Assembly (NCBI GenBank): GCA_938082375.1
Contig: CALKCJ010000040.1
Span: 1-55,232, forward strand
Direction: 5' to 3'
From: an uncultured Thermomicrobiaceae bacterium
GTDB lineage: Bacteria > Chloroflexota > Chloroflexia > Thermomicrobiales > Thermomicrobiaceae
DNA: 55,232 nucleotides
The position numbers were made by a program, and so were the translations under genes. Below the pieces are notes generated by a model that made no database searches, was not told the DNA's origin, and worked only from the letters and a program-made list of their open reading frames with translations. This document shows, piece by piece, positions 31,930 through 40,174 of the stretch (position 1 is its first letter; the number at the start of each line of letters is the position of its first letter).

Positions 31930-32637
31930 ATGAGACAACCAGCTCGCCAAGGCTATCTCGTCATTCTCGCCGTCGCGCTTCTGGCGTTCAACGGCTTCGT
32001 CGCCTACACCGCCGCTGGCCCGCGACTGGCGCCTGCTAGTGACGATTCGGTCGCCCGGCTTCAAGCCGAGCGGCGGTTTGTCGTCCCCCAAGAGATCGCC
32101 GACCGGGTACGCCGGGCAGCGGCGAGCAGAGCGCAACCCTACAGGAGCTATGTGACGCTCGGCCACGACTCCGACAAGATTACCGTGGAGGTGCCGGCAG
32201 CCTGGAACGAGATCGACTACCAGTCCTGGGTCTACCAAGGGCAAGAAGTTGGCCTCGCGCTGCTAGCCTCGACCGACCTCGTCGCCTTCAATCAGCGGTC
32301 AGCCCCTGGCGTCTTCGTCGGCGTGTCCCATTTCCTCGCCGAGAGCTCAGACCCACAGACCGTCCTCCAGACCGAGGAGCAAGGCTTTTCCAGTGGCTGT
32401 GCCCGGAGCCGGCGCCTCGACTACGACGATGCCATCTACAAGGGATGGTTCGACCATTTCACCTGTGACGGAGCGAGCAGTGTGATTATGGCCGTTACGA
32501 CGACGCCGGACGGCGGTTTCATCGTGCTCATCCGTGTGGTGCTTCGCACTCCGGCCGACCTCGAGGCTGCGAAGCGGATTTTCGATACCTTCCAAGTCGT
32601 GGGCGATCCCGAGCAGGACGAGCACCACGATCATTAG
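31930..32637 (+). CDS. secreted or membrane-anchored hypothetical protein
   Basis: The 235-aa product has an N-terminal membrane/signal helix (YLVILAVALLAFNGFVAYTA) and an extracytoplasmic domain of unknown family. VEVPAAWNEIDYQSWVYQGQ, VGLALLASTDLVAFN and APGVFVGVSHFLAESSDP resemble the PsbP-like fold found at the C-terminus of some secreted Chloroflexota and actinobacterial proteins. GFSSGCARSRRLDY and WFDHFTCDG provide two cysteines that could form a disulphide. The C-terminus ends EHHDH. GAGGAGAG precedes the ATG. It lies 22 bases after the GH99-like gene and 10 bases before the PHP gene, so it belongs to the same transcript. Confidence 0.7.
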   Translation: MRQPARQGYLVILAVALLAFNGFVAYTAAGPRLAPASDDSVARLQAERRFVVPQEIADRVRRAAASRAQPYRSYVTLGHDSDKITVEVPAAWNEIDYQSWVYQGQEVGLALLASTDLVAFNQRSAPGVFVGVSHFLAESSDPQTVLQTEEQGFSSGCARSRRLDYDDAIYKGWFDHFTCDGASSVIMAVTTTPDGGFIVLIRVVLRTPADLEAAKRIFDTFQVVGDPEQDEHHDH

Positions 32638-32647
32638 GAGGAGGATC

Positions 32648-35617
32648 ATGAACGTGCACCACCACCCGAGGACACCGCGCACCCCACACTGTCACCTCGC
32701 CTTGCTCGGCACCCGCGCTCTCGGTCGATTGGCACGCCGCTGCCCGGCAGGTACGCGTGCAGCCTTGCTGGCGCTCGCTGTCGCTCTTCTGCTCGCGCCA
32801 GCCTCGGATCTGTTGCCCAGACAGACGCAGGCCCAGACTGGCTGGCAGTGGTACATGGTCGACACCCACGTTCACTCCACGGTGAGTTCAGACGCGTTCA
32901 CCGATGTCGGTATTCACGCGGCCGCAGCGAAGGCTTTGGGCTACAATGCTCTCTTCCTCACCGATCATAACGGCGGCAGCAGCTTTCACATCAACAACCT
33001 GACCGCCAACCACATGGTCTTCGAGGACAGCTATGTCCGCTGGGAGAAAGGAGCGTTCGGCACCGTCAGTAGCAGCCGCAACGAGCTGGCGAGCTCGCCG
33101 GTCAACACCGGAACCAGATCGCTGTATCTCCGGGCCAGCTCGAGCGGCTACGGCGAGACCTATGTCTGGACCAAGCGGGGGCCGAACTTCCGCTCCGGTG
33201 ACATCATCTTGAAGGTCTCGATCTACCCGACGCGGATCGATACCGGATCCGGCATCTACGTGTCGGCCTCAATTGGCGGCGACCCGACCGTGGTCAAGGA
33301 TCCGTATGGCTACACGACCCAGGGTGGCAACCCCTCGCCCGGCAAATCGACCGTCCTCGTCTGGCAGCTTGGCTCGGCGCGCGCCCCGTCCTCAGACCCA
33401 AACCAGCGCGTGCTGGTCTACTCGCTCGGTACTCCGACGCTCAACGCCTGGAATCACTACACCATCAACGTCACCCAGGCGCTGAACGATATCCCGGCCG
33501 CGGATCGCCCGCTCGACTACAACGGCCTGACCTTCCTGAAAATGGCTGTGGCGGGCAACGGTGGGACAGCCGAAGCTTACTTCGATACCTACTCAATCGA
33601 CGCCTCGAACCCGGTGGCCCCAGCAGACGAGTTCGTCTCACGTACCCCCTGGGTCGACGACTTCGACACCGCTACCTTCAACGTCTTCGCCTCGTACGAG
33701 ATGGGGCAACAAAAGCACTCCAACCGGTTCAACTTCGCCATCACCGATCCGACGCAGTACGTCTCCTACCTCTATGGTTCCGACGGCATCAGGGAGACAC
33801 AGCAGACCGGCTACCCGGCTCAGCTCAACCACCCTGGGACAACGATCACCGTCCAGGAAGCCATCGACACCCAGGGGAAGGGAGCGGACTTTCTCGAGGT
33901 CCGTGAGCCGGAATGGGTGACAGCCTGGGACGCGATCCTCACGCAAGGGGTGCAGATCATCGGGACCTGGTCGAGCGACACCCACACCGGTGAGACTGCC
34001 GGCAAGGCAGCCACATTCATCTACGCTCCCGCGCTCGAGTTCAATGAGCTGATCCACTCCTACTTCGAGGGGCGCGTCTATAACGCGCGCAACGACTTCG
34101 GCGGCCAGGTCATCTTCAACCTCGACGCCGCGTCGCAGGAGCCGTACCCCGCTCGCTATCCGGTCTACGTCTCCAGCTCCCAGGCGACCGCCAATGTCCA
34201 CCTGGCAGTCACGGACGGCCTGCGCAGCAGCTATACCGTCCGCTGGATCCGCAACGGCCAGGTGTTCGCGAGCGAGAACCCATCGGGCTCCTCCTACGAG
34301 GCAACGAAGGCGATCCCGCTTGATGGGCCGTTCACCTACGTCCGAGCGGAGATCCTCAGCTCGAGCGGCTCGCTCCGTGCTATGACCCAGCCTATCTTCT
34401 TCATCGATGTCTCGGGGCTCCCAACCGACAAGGGCCTCCACATCGAGCGGACGACCACCGCCGACGACATCTGGTACAACACGCTCTACACAAAGGGCAT
34501 CACCGCGACGAGCTGGTCCGGAGACATCCAGGCGCTGTCGTTCACGCTCAGCAATCCAGCCGAGGCCGTCGTCCGCCTGCGGATGCAGACCGACGTGGCG
34601 CCGAACCGGGTCAAGGTTGACGGCACACTGGTTTCGGCAGCCGGATCCCTGCCGGACTTCGAAGCCGCGACCGGCTCGAGCTGGTACTACGATAGCGGAG
34701 CCAAGTTGCTCCACCTTCAGGTCCGGCATGCCAGCAGGACCGCCGATGTCCTGGTCGCCTTCTCAGCCCAGACCGACACAGCACCTCCGACTGCACCAGT
34801 GAATCTAAGCGCGAACGCGATCAACAGCAATCGGGTTGACCTGCGCTGGGATCCCTCGACCGACAACGTCGGCGTCTCCGGCTACGATCTCTACCGCGAC
34901 GGCGCTCTCCTGGCCTCGATCGGGACCGAGACCAGCTACTCGGACACCACGGTCGTCGCCGAGACCACGTACTCGTACGAAGTGAAGGCGCGCGACGCGG
35001 CCGGCAACGTGTCTGGCCCCAGCAACACCGTGACCGCGACGACGCCGGCCGCCGCGCTCTTCAGCGATGGTTTCGAGACCGGCGATCTCTCACAGTGGAC
35101 CAGTTCGACCGGGCTCGTCGTCCAGCAGCAGGAGGTCTTCAGCGGCAGCTATGCCGCCCGCGGCACCTCCACCGGCAGCGCCACCTATGCCACCAAGCAG
35201 CTCTCCAGCAGCCAGACCGACCTCTACTATCGCCTGCGCTTCAAGCAGATCAGCCAGGGCTCTAACACGGTCTACCTGCTCCGCTTCCGCACCGGCACCG
35301 GCGGCTCGCTGCTCGGGCTCTACGTGAGCAGCACCGGCAAGCTTGGCTTCCGCAACGACGTAGCCGGCCAGAGCACGACTAGCTCGATCACCGTGACCAC
35401 CGGCGAGTGGCACGAGGTCCAGGTCCACCTCGTCATCAACGGCTCCTCCAGCCTGGTGGAGGTCTGGTACGACGGCACCAAGGTCGACGCCCTGAGCAAG
35501 ACCCAGTCGCTCGGCACTAGCGCCATCGGCCGCATCCAGCTCGGCGAGAACTCGACCGGCCGCACCTACGACATCATCTTTGATGACGTGGCGGTCAATA
35601 CCAGCTTCATCCAGTGA
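32648..35617 (+). CDS. large secreted PHP-domain metallo-phosphoesterase with fibronectin III and C-terminal lectin-like module
   Basis: The 989-aa product has a long N-region and a signal helix (RAALLALAVALLLAPASDLL). The PHP domain follows: WYMVDTHVHSTVSSDAFTDV (HxH pair), NALFLTDHNGG, and, after a 330-residue insertion, TGYPAQLNHPGT and IIGTWSSDTHTGE. The insertion includes a lectin-like part around SGDIILKVSIYPTRIDTGSG. Next come a beta domain with SGLPTDKGLHIERTTTADD, a fibronectin type III domain (APVNLSANAINSNRVDLRWD ... YSYEVKARDAAGNVSG) and a LamG/concanavalin-like C-terminus (DGFETGDLSQWTSSTG ... EVWYDGTKVDA). The PHP part probably hydrolyses a phosphoester outside the cell. AGGAGGATC precedes the ATG. 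No anchor is seen, so it may be released. Confidence 0.8.
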   Translation: MNVHHHPRTPRTPHCHLALLGTRALGRLARRCPAGTRAALLALAVALLLAPASDLLPRQTQAQTGWQWYMVDTHVHSTVSSDAFTDVGIHAAAAKALGYNALFLTDHNGGSSFHINNLTANHMVFEDSYVRWEKGAFGTVSSSRNELASSPVNTGTRSLYLRASSSGYGETYVWTKRGPNFRSGDIILKVSIYPTRIDTGSGIYVSASIGGDPTVVKDPYGYTTQGGNPSPGKSTVLVWQLGSARAPSSDPNQRVLVYSLGTPTLNAWNHYTINVTQALNDIPAADRPLDYNGLTFLKMAVAGNGGTAEAYFDTYSIDASNPVAPADEFVSRTPWVDDFDTATFNVFASYEMGQQKHSNRFNFAITDPTQYVSYLYGSDGIRETQQTGYPAQLNHPGTTITVQEAIDTQGKGADFLEVREPEWVTAWDAILTQGVQIIGTWSSDTHTGETAGKAATFIYAPALEFNELIHSYFEGRVYNARNDFGGQVIFNLDAASQEPYPARYPVYVSSSQATANVHLAVTDGLRSSYTVRWIRNGQVFASENPSGSSYEATKAIPLDGPFTYVRAEILSSSGSLRAMTQPIFFIDVSGLPTDKGLHIERTTTADDIWYNTLYTKGITATSWSGDIQALSFTLSNPAEAVVRLRMQTDVAPNRVKVDGTLVSAAGSLPDFEAATGSSWYYDSGAKLLHLQVRHASRTADVLVAFSAQTDTAPPTAPVNLSANAINSNRVDLRWDPSTDNVGVSGYDLYRDGALLASIGTETSYSDTTVVAETTYSYEVKARDAAGNVSGPSNTVTATTPAAALFSDGFETGDLSQWTSSTGLVVQQQEVFSGSYAARGTSTGSATYATKQLSSSQTDLYYRLRFKQISQGSNTVYLLRFRTGTGGSLLGLYVSSTGKLGFRNDVAGQSTTSSITVTTGEWHEVQVHLVINGSSSLVEVWYDGTKVDALSKTQSLGTSAIGRIQLGENSTGRTYDIIFDDVAVNTSFIQ

Positions 35618-35698
35618 GCGAGGAGGTGGGCTACGCATATCGGCGGGCGCTAGCCGCCGGCGACGGCGGCCGGCTGACGGGAGGGGGAAGGACGACGC

Positions 35699-36691
35699 GT
35701 GGAGCGCCGAGCATGCCGAGCACGTCGTGGACTGTGGTTCGCAGCCCTCGGGATCTGCCTGGCGCTGCCACTCATGGCTTGCAGCAGCGCGGTACAGCGG
35801 CCGTTCTTCGTGGCCGAGGCGGGAACCATCACCAAGAATCTCTGCTTCGGCCCCGAGAGCCTGCCCGGCGGGTTCGAGGTGATCGGCAAGGAGATCTACG
35901 ACCACGCGGCCGCCGCCAGAGGCACGCCTGATCCGAGGCAACGGGAGCGCGACTACGTGGCCTGGGGACGGGTGACCGGGTCATTCTTGCAGTGGGCATT
36001 CGAGCCGCCGAGCGTCCCGGCGGAGGACGCCGACGGCACCATGTCGGAAGCGGAGATCGAGGCCGCTCTCGAGCAAGCGCGCCAGGAGACGCTCGCTGCC
36101 CCCTTCACCGGAGCGACCTGCCGCGTCGATCTCTACGAGACGATCGAAGGGGCGAGCCAGGCATTCGTGGCCGAGGCTGGAGACCTCTTGGCGCAGCCGT
36201 CTACGGCGGAGATCGAGCGAGACCTGCTGGGAGATGAGAGCTTGCTCCTGGTCCGTCGCTACGATGCTCCGCCGATCAGCCGGTTCATCCTCATCGTCCG
36301 CCTGCAGAACGTGATCGGGCAGGTCACGGTGAGCGCTCCCTGCGACACGCCTGGAGGACAGCCCTGTGCCGTTGCCGAGGACCGGACCCGCTCGCTCGGC
36401 ACGCTGCTCATCCGCCGCCTGGCCGCGAGCGCCCCCCTATCTACTCCGGTTCAGCAGAGCGAACGCGCGGAGACAGGAGCGACGGTACGCCAGGAGGCCG
36501 AGCGGCTCTGCCCCGAGCGCGACTACACCGGCTGCGTCACCGCCTACCTCGAGCACGCCCAGCAGCCCGAGCCGGCCGCGCTGTGCCAGACCGAGTACGG
36601 CGAGTGGTTCTTCGAGCCGCCGGCCGGCCGTGTGGACGAGCTCTGCGCCGACGGCGAGGCGAGTATCATCGCAATCGTGGGCGGCCAGTGA
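35699..36691 (+). CDS. lipoprotein, hypothetical
   Basis: The 330-aa product starts at GTG 35699 (GGGAGGGGGAAGG upstream). Its lipoprotein signal is GLWFAALGICLALPLMACSS, with lipobox LMAC and Cys at residue 28. The mature part is rich in Glu, Ala and Cys, for example ETLAAPFTGATCRVDLYETI, SLLLVRRYDAPPISRFILIV and GQVTVSAPCDTPGGQPCAVA. The last part, LCPERDYTGCVTAYLEHAQQ, has further cysteines. I do not recognise a family; several Cys residues suggest disulphides. It follows the PHP gene by 81 bases on the same strand and is the last gene of the rightward locus. It ends against a cluster of hairpins. Confidence 0.72.
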   Translation: MERRACRARRGLWFAALGICLALPLMACSSAVQRPFFVAEAGTITKNLCFGPESLPGGFEVIGKEIYDHAAAARGTPDPRQRERDYVAWGRVTGSFLQWAFEPPSVPAEDADGTMSEAEIEAALEQARQETLAAPFTGATCRVDLYETIEGASQAFVAEAGDLLAQPSTAEIERDLLGDESLLLVRRYDAPPISRFILIVRLQNVIGQVTVSAPCDTPGGQPCAVAEDRTRSLGTLLIRRLAASAPLSTPVQQSERAETGATVRQEAERLCPERDYTGCVTAYLEHAQQPEPAALCQTEYGEWFFEPPAGRVDELCADGEASIIAIVGGQ

Positions 36692-36696
36692 GCGTA

Positions 36697-36786
36697 GTGC
36701 AGGCGCAGAGGCTTTCCCCCTGCGCCTGCACACCCCCTTCCCGCGCTCGGAGCGCGGGCAGCCAGGATTGCTCGCTAACCCTGGCT
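36697..36786. terminator. three tandem hairpins between convergent genes
   Basis: Hairpin 1: GTGCAGGCGCAG (36697-36708) with CTGCGCCTGCAC (36720-36731), 12 perfect pairs. Hairpin 2: CCCGCGCT with AGCGCGGG (36740-36758), 8 pairs around CGG. Hairpin 3: AGCCAGG (36760-36766) with CCTGGCT (36780-36786), 7 pairs. They fill the 108 bases between the lipoprotein stop and the stop of the facing gene, and probably end both transcripts. No long T-tract is present. Confidence 0.65.
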
Positions 36787-36799
36787 TGCCCGCGTACAC

Positions 36800-39265
36800 C
36801 TAGTACTGTACTTGGTACGACCCGCTGTCGAGTACCACCCCGCTGTCGCTCACGAAGGCCCACTCGTAGTGGTCGGGATACAACTTGAGCACCAGCACGC
36901 CGAAGTGCGTCTCGTCGGCGTACTCCCAGTTGTTCGCCGACTTGTTGGCGTCGACGTCCTGGACGTTCTTGCCACCGGCGCCGTTCACGAAGTGCCGGAT
37001 CCCGTTCGGGTCCTTCGTCCCGTCCCAGCGCTGTGGCGCGTGTCGCTGGTAATTGTGGTCATGGCCGGCTAGTGAGAGCTCCACATCGTACTGGGTGAAC
37101 AGCTTGTAGAGGTCGGTCAGGTTGCTGTCGCAGCAGTTGTGGTACTTGCCGGTCGACCAGTACGGGTGGTGCATGAAGACGATGACGTTCTTGCTGGCGT
37201 TGGCCTCCAGCACGCTCTTGACGAAGTTGTACTGCGGCGAGCCCGCGGTGCAGCCACCCACCTGGGAGCAGTTGGAGTTCACTGCGATCGCCATCCAGCC
37301 GTTGCCCAGATCGACCGCGTAGTACCCCTTGGAGCGGTCACCGGCCAACGCGCCGAAGTAGTCGTAGTAGCCGGCCGCGCCGCTGGTCAGGTACTCGTGG
37401 TTGCCGGGCACCGGCCTGGTGACGCTCTTGAGCTGGCCCCAGGTGGGGTCGTAGCTCTGCTGGTACTTGGAGAGGGTCCCGTCCTCGTACTGGGTGTCGC
37501 CGAGGACGAAGACGTAGTGGGGGCCCTGGGCCGCGGCCACCTGGGCGGTGTACTTGTGGCGGCAGGCCGAGCTGGTGCCGTTGTTGTTGTTCCAGCTACT
37601 CGAGGCCGGGTCGCAGGCGATGTCGCCGGCCGCGACGACGACCACCGGGTTGCCGCTTGTGGGCGGCGGGGTCGGTGTGGGGGTTGGCGTGGGGGTGACA
37701 CCCGGCGTCGGAGTTGGAGTCGGTGTCGGGGTGGGCGTCGGGCTGGTGCCGCCGGACGCCTGGCCGTCGGAATGCAGGGCGTCCAGGTAGGCGCCGTAGC
37801 CGGAGCTGGTGGCCCACTCCTGGGCAGATTCGACTGCGGTTCCCTCACCCCACTCGTTGAAGGTGGTGATCAATTGCCAGGGTTCGCCAGAGGCCACCAT
37901 GTCGCGGATGTTCTGCTGCCAGCGCGCGAGGTCGCGCGGAAGGCGCGGCTGGCTCTCCTCAACGTGCCAGAAGCCTGGGGAGATGGCGTAGGAGTAGCCC
38001 TTCTGATGGTCAGCGGCGACGGCCGGGCTGTACTGGTGCCAGGAGTCAGGCTGATTGGCACAGGTCCGGTAGCCGGAGAAGACCTTGAGCACCAGGTAAG
38101 CACCGAGCTCACGCGCCACCGGTACCCAGCGATCCGCCACCTCGCAGGAGCTATCGTCGGCGTTGTAGACGAAGACGACGAACTTGCCGTTGACCCGCAG
38201 GTAATCCGGGTCGCTGGCGTACTTGTCGCGGATGTAGGTGAGGTCGGAGCGGATCTCGCTGGTTGAGAGGTCGCGCTGCCCCTCCTGCTCGTGGTAGATC
38301 GCCCACTTGAAGCCGGTGCCGTCGGTCGCCTGCATGATGGCGGCGAAGTCGTTGTCGGTGTGATGCCCCTGCCCCCACCAGGAGGCGATGCCAGCCTGGA
38401 TCTTCCCGTGCTGCATGGCGGCGATGTGCTGCTTGATCACCGTCGGATCGGCCGTGTCGTAGTAGCCGAGAGACGGGTGGTAGCGGGTATACGGGAAGAT
38501 GCCGGACTGCTTCCAGGCCTCGGGGAACCATGGGTAGTAGAAGACAGCCCGGATCGGAAAACTCAGGCTGCCGCCGGTCCCTGGCTGCGGCGTCGGCGTG
38601 GGGGTCGGCGTTGGGCTCGGGGTGGGCGTCGGCGTCGAGCCTGATCCTGGCGCCGCTGTCGAGGTGGGAGTAGCCGTAGGTGTGGAGCCGGAAGTGGAGC
38701 CGTCCGTCTCCACCACGAGCTGGGGCGGGTTCGTGCCTTTCTCGCGGCTGGTCAGCTTCATCTGCGTGGAGCTGGTTGTGGTCAGCGCTAGGCTGACCAC
38801 TCCGTTGCCTTTGACCAGCGGTGTGACATCGACGACTGTCCACTGGCCCGTTGCGAACCCACCCGAGCGAGCGATCACGCTGGAGCCGACTGGCGGAGCT
38901 GTGTTGTAGGTGATCTTGAGCTCGTCCCAGGTGGTATCCGCCACCGGGCGCACCTCGTATCCAACGCTATGGGAACTCTCGGCGTAGACCCAGAGCGTCG
39001 CCTTAGTCACCGAGCCGCTCAGCCCCTGCACGTTGAAGCGCAGGTAACTCCGCATCACCGGCGAGCCGTCGGCTCGGAGCGCGGTCGAGCGCCCGTAGTT
39101 TTGGTCGGGCTTGTTCTCATAGACATAGGCGTCAGCTTGAGCCACGAAGCCGAGCCGCTGGGTCGCGCCCGAGCTCTCGCCGCTCCAGGCGACCGAGAGC
39201 GCAGCCACGAGGATGCCCAGCACGCTGGCAAAGGCCAGCCAGCGCAGCAGTGTGTGCCGTGTCAT
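36800..39265 (-). CDS. multidomain secreted enzyme: DNRLRE + GH99-like + metallophosphatase
   Basis: The product (821 aa from ATG 39265; a TTG at 39271 closer to AGGAGG is an alternative start) has a signal peptide (HTLLRWLAFASVLGILVAAL). A DNRLRE/CBM96-like domain follows (43-190: ADAYVYENKPDQNYGRST, RSYLRFNVQGLSGSVTKATL, YNTAPPVGSSVIARSG), then a Thr/Pro linker and a GH99-like domain (about 235-505: FPIRAVFYYPWFPEAW, GIASWWGQGHHTDND, LITTFNEWGEGTAVESAQEW). After a second Thr/Pro linker comes a calcineurin-like/purple-acid-phosphatase-type domain with all metal motifs: VAAGDIAC, VLGDTQYEDG, VPGNHEY, VFMHHPYWSTG, LAGHDHNYQRHAP. It may cleave a glycan and remove phosphate from the same polymer. 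It faces the glycan operon. Confidence 0.88.
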   Translation of the reverse strand: MTRHTLLRWLAFASVLGILVAALSVAWSGESSGATQRLGFVAQADAYVYENKPDQNYGRSTALRADGSPVMRSYLRFNVQGLSGSVTKATLWVYAESSHSVGYEVRPVADTTWDELKITYNTAPPVGSSVIARSGGFATGQWTVVDVTPLVKGNGVVSLALTTTSSTQMKLTSREKGTNPPQLVVETDGSTSGSTPTATPTSTAAPGSGSTPTPTPSPTPTPTPTPQPGTGGSLSFPIRAVFYYPWFPEAWKQSGIFPYTRYHPSLGYYDTADPTVIKQHIAAMQHGKIQAGIASWWGQGHHTDNDFAAIMQATDGTGFKWAIYHEQEGQRDLSTSEIRSDLTYIRDKYASDPDYLRVNGKFVVFVYNADDSSCEVADRWVPVARELGAYLVLKVFSGYRTCANQPDSWHQYSPAVAADHQKGYSYAISPGFWHVEESQPRLPRDLARWQQNIRDMVASGEPWQLITTFNEWGEGTAVESAQEWATSSGYGAYLDALHSDGQASGGTSPTPTPTPTPTPTPGVTPTPTPTPTPPPTSGNPVVVVAAGDIACDPASSSWNNNNGTSSACRHKYTAQVAAAQGPHYVFVLGDTQYEDGTLSKYQQSYDPTWGQLKSVTRPVPGNHEYLTSGAAGYYDYFGALAGDRSKGYYAVDLGNGWMAIAVNSNCSQVGGCTAGSPQYNFVKSVLEANASKNVIVFMHHPYWSTGKYHNCCDSNLTDLYKLFTQYDVELSLAGHDHNYQRHAPQRWDGTKDPNGIRHFVNGAGGKNVQDVDANKSANNWEYADETHFGVLVLKLYPDHYEWAFVSDSGVVLDSGSYQVQY
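37660..38645 (-). repeat. two low-complexity Thr/Pro linker stretches in DNA
   Basis: At about 37665-37745 and 38583-38645 the coding DNA is a short degenerate hexamer repeat encoding PTPTPTP-type linkers between folded domains. The opposite strand therefore shows an artificial Val/Gly-rich open frame. Confidence 0.8.
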
Positions 39266-39605
39266 GTCCAACCGTCCTCCTTCACGCTCGCACCCCTTCC
39301 CGGCAAGCCGCCCGCCCAGGCCCTTCGGTCACGAGGCTTGACTGTGGGCGGAGCTGGCGCAACGCCCCATTGCGCCAGGGCCTGCCTGGCCCTTCCTGGC
39401 GGAGTGAAATGGGTACGAATTTCTTAGGGAATGGAATATTCGGCAGGGTATGCCCCAGAGTGCTGGCTGCCGGGGCACGAAATGAGGGACCCGATAGAGC
39501 GTGCTTTGACCACTCGGCAAAACCACCTGTTACCGTGACAGCGGCCGGCTACGTCCCTTCCCCGTACGCAGCGCGGGCACGCGTGTCCGTGCCTCAGGGA
39601 TCTGC

Positions 39606-39786
39606 TCAGTTGGTCGGTGAGTCGTCGGGCTGGCGGACCGCGAGCCCCGCGGGCGACCGCCACGTCTGCCCGCCGCCGGAGAGCACAGCCGGCCGCGCCT
39701 GGTCTTGCGGGGCCTGGCAGGAGGCCGGTAGCGAGGGCGGCCAGCCCACTCAGCCAGCGCCGCACCTGTTGTCTCCGAGCCGCCAT
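39606..39786 (-). pseudogene. possible frameshifted small secreted protein
   Basis: From ATG 39786 the frame reads MAARRQQVRRWLSGLAALAT, a twin-arginine-like signal. One base shift near codon 24 then continues as QAPQDQARPAVLSGGG and QTWRSPAGLAVRQPDDSPTN to a stop at 39606. Both parts look more protein-like than their alternatives, and a promoter lies upstream. No family is recognised; a chance frame or a sequencing error is also possible. Confidence 0.28.
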
Positions 39787-39993
39787 CGCCCCCTCACCAC
39801 GGGGCCAGAGAGCGGCAGTGGAGCCGAGAGGAGACCACAGCGAAGACCGGAACCGATTCCTCCCATGCTTCCCTTCCCAGATCGTCACTTCCCTGACCGC
39901 CTCGGCCACCCTGGCCGTACAATCGCGGCCGAACCCAGTCTGGACGGGAAGAGGAATGTCAAGTTGTGAACTCCCTCACAGACTGCCGTGCCT

Positions 39994-40022
39994 AGACTAG
40001 CAGCCGCCGGCGAATGTGTCAA
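39994..40022 (-). promoter_or_regulatory. probable minus-strand sigma-70 promoter
   Basis: On the minus strand TTGACA (40022-40017) and TAGTCT (39999-39994) are separated by 17 bases. It would transcribe leftwards through the possible remnant at 39606-39786 towards the multidomain enzyme gene, some 720 bases away. Confidence 0.5.
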
Positions 40023-40095
40023 GATGTCACAATGGTTGGTCACCAAATGCATGTCTTTGCATTTTTCTCTCGCTAAATGGACTATTCTCAGACAG

Positions 40096-40124
40096 TTGCA
40101 ACAGCCCTAGTACTAGAGTACTAT
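40096..40124 (+). promoter_or_regulatory. probable sigma-70 promoter of the STAND ATPase gene
   Basis: TTGCAA (40096-40101), a 17-base spacer and TACTAT (40119-40124), 51 bases before the GTG start. The spacer contains the palindrome CTAGTACTAG, and ACGTAACGTTTCACCC follows; either could be bound by a regulator. Confidence 0.5.
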
Positions 40125-40174
40125 AAACGTAACGTTTCACCCAACGGTTCACGACTGGGAGAGGGAGGGGGAAT

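Larger units (their letters stand above)
39266..40174. other. 909-base region between the multidomain enzyme and the STAND ATPase gene
   Basis: It contains a possible frameshifted gene remnant (39606-39786), a minus-strand promoter (39994-40022), a plus-strand promoter (40096-40124) and a 9-bp hairpin, CTGGCGCAA with TTGCGCCAG, at 39354-39378 in the leader of the 821-aa enzyme gene. The last 200 bases are much more AT-rich than the surroundings. No intact gene was recognised. Confidence 0.6.

Noticed and set aside
33638-34729. Minus-strand 363-aa open frame under the PHP-domain gene
   Set aside because: Antisense shadow; no ribosome-binding site and no recognisable domain, while the plus strand is a coherent secreted protein.
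37139-38266. Plus-strand 375-aa frame rich in Val/Gly repeats
   Set aside because: The VGVGVG pattern is only the complement of the Thr/Pro linker of the real minus-strand enzyme.
37660-38645. Short tandem DNA repeats that might be a CRISPR or minisatellite
   Set aside because: They are degenerate hexamers encoding PTPTP linkers in frame, with no constant repeat or spacers.
39354-39378. Leader hairpin of the multidomain enzyme as a riboswitch (c-di-GMP type considered)
   Set aside because: The 9-bp hairpin is real, but none of the conserved unpaired motifs of known riboswitch classes could be matched.
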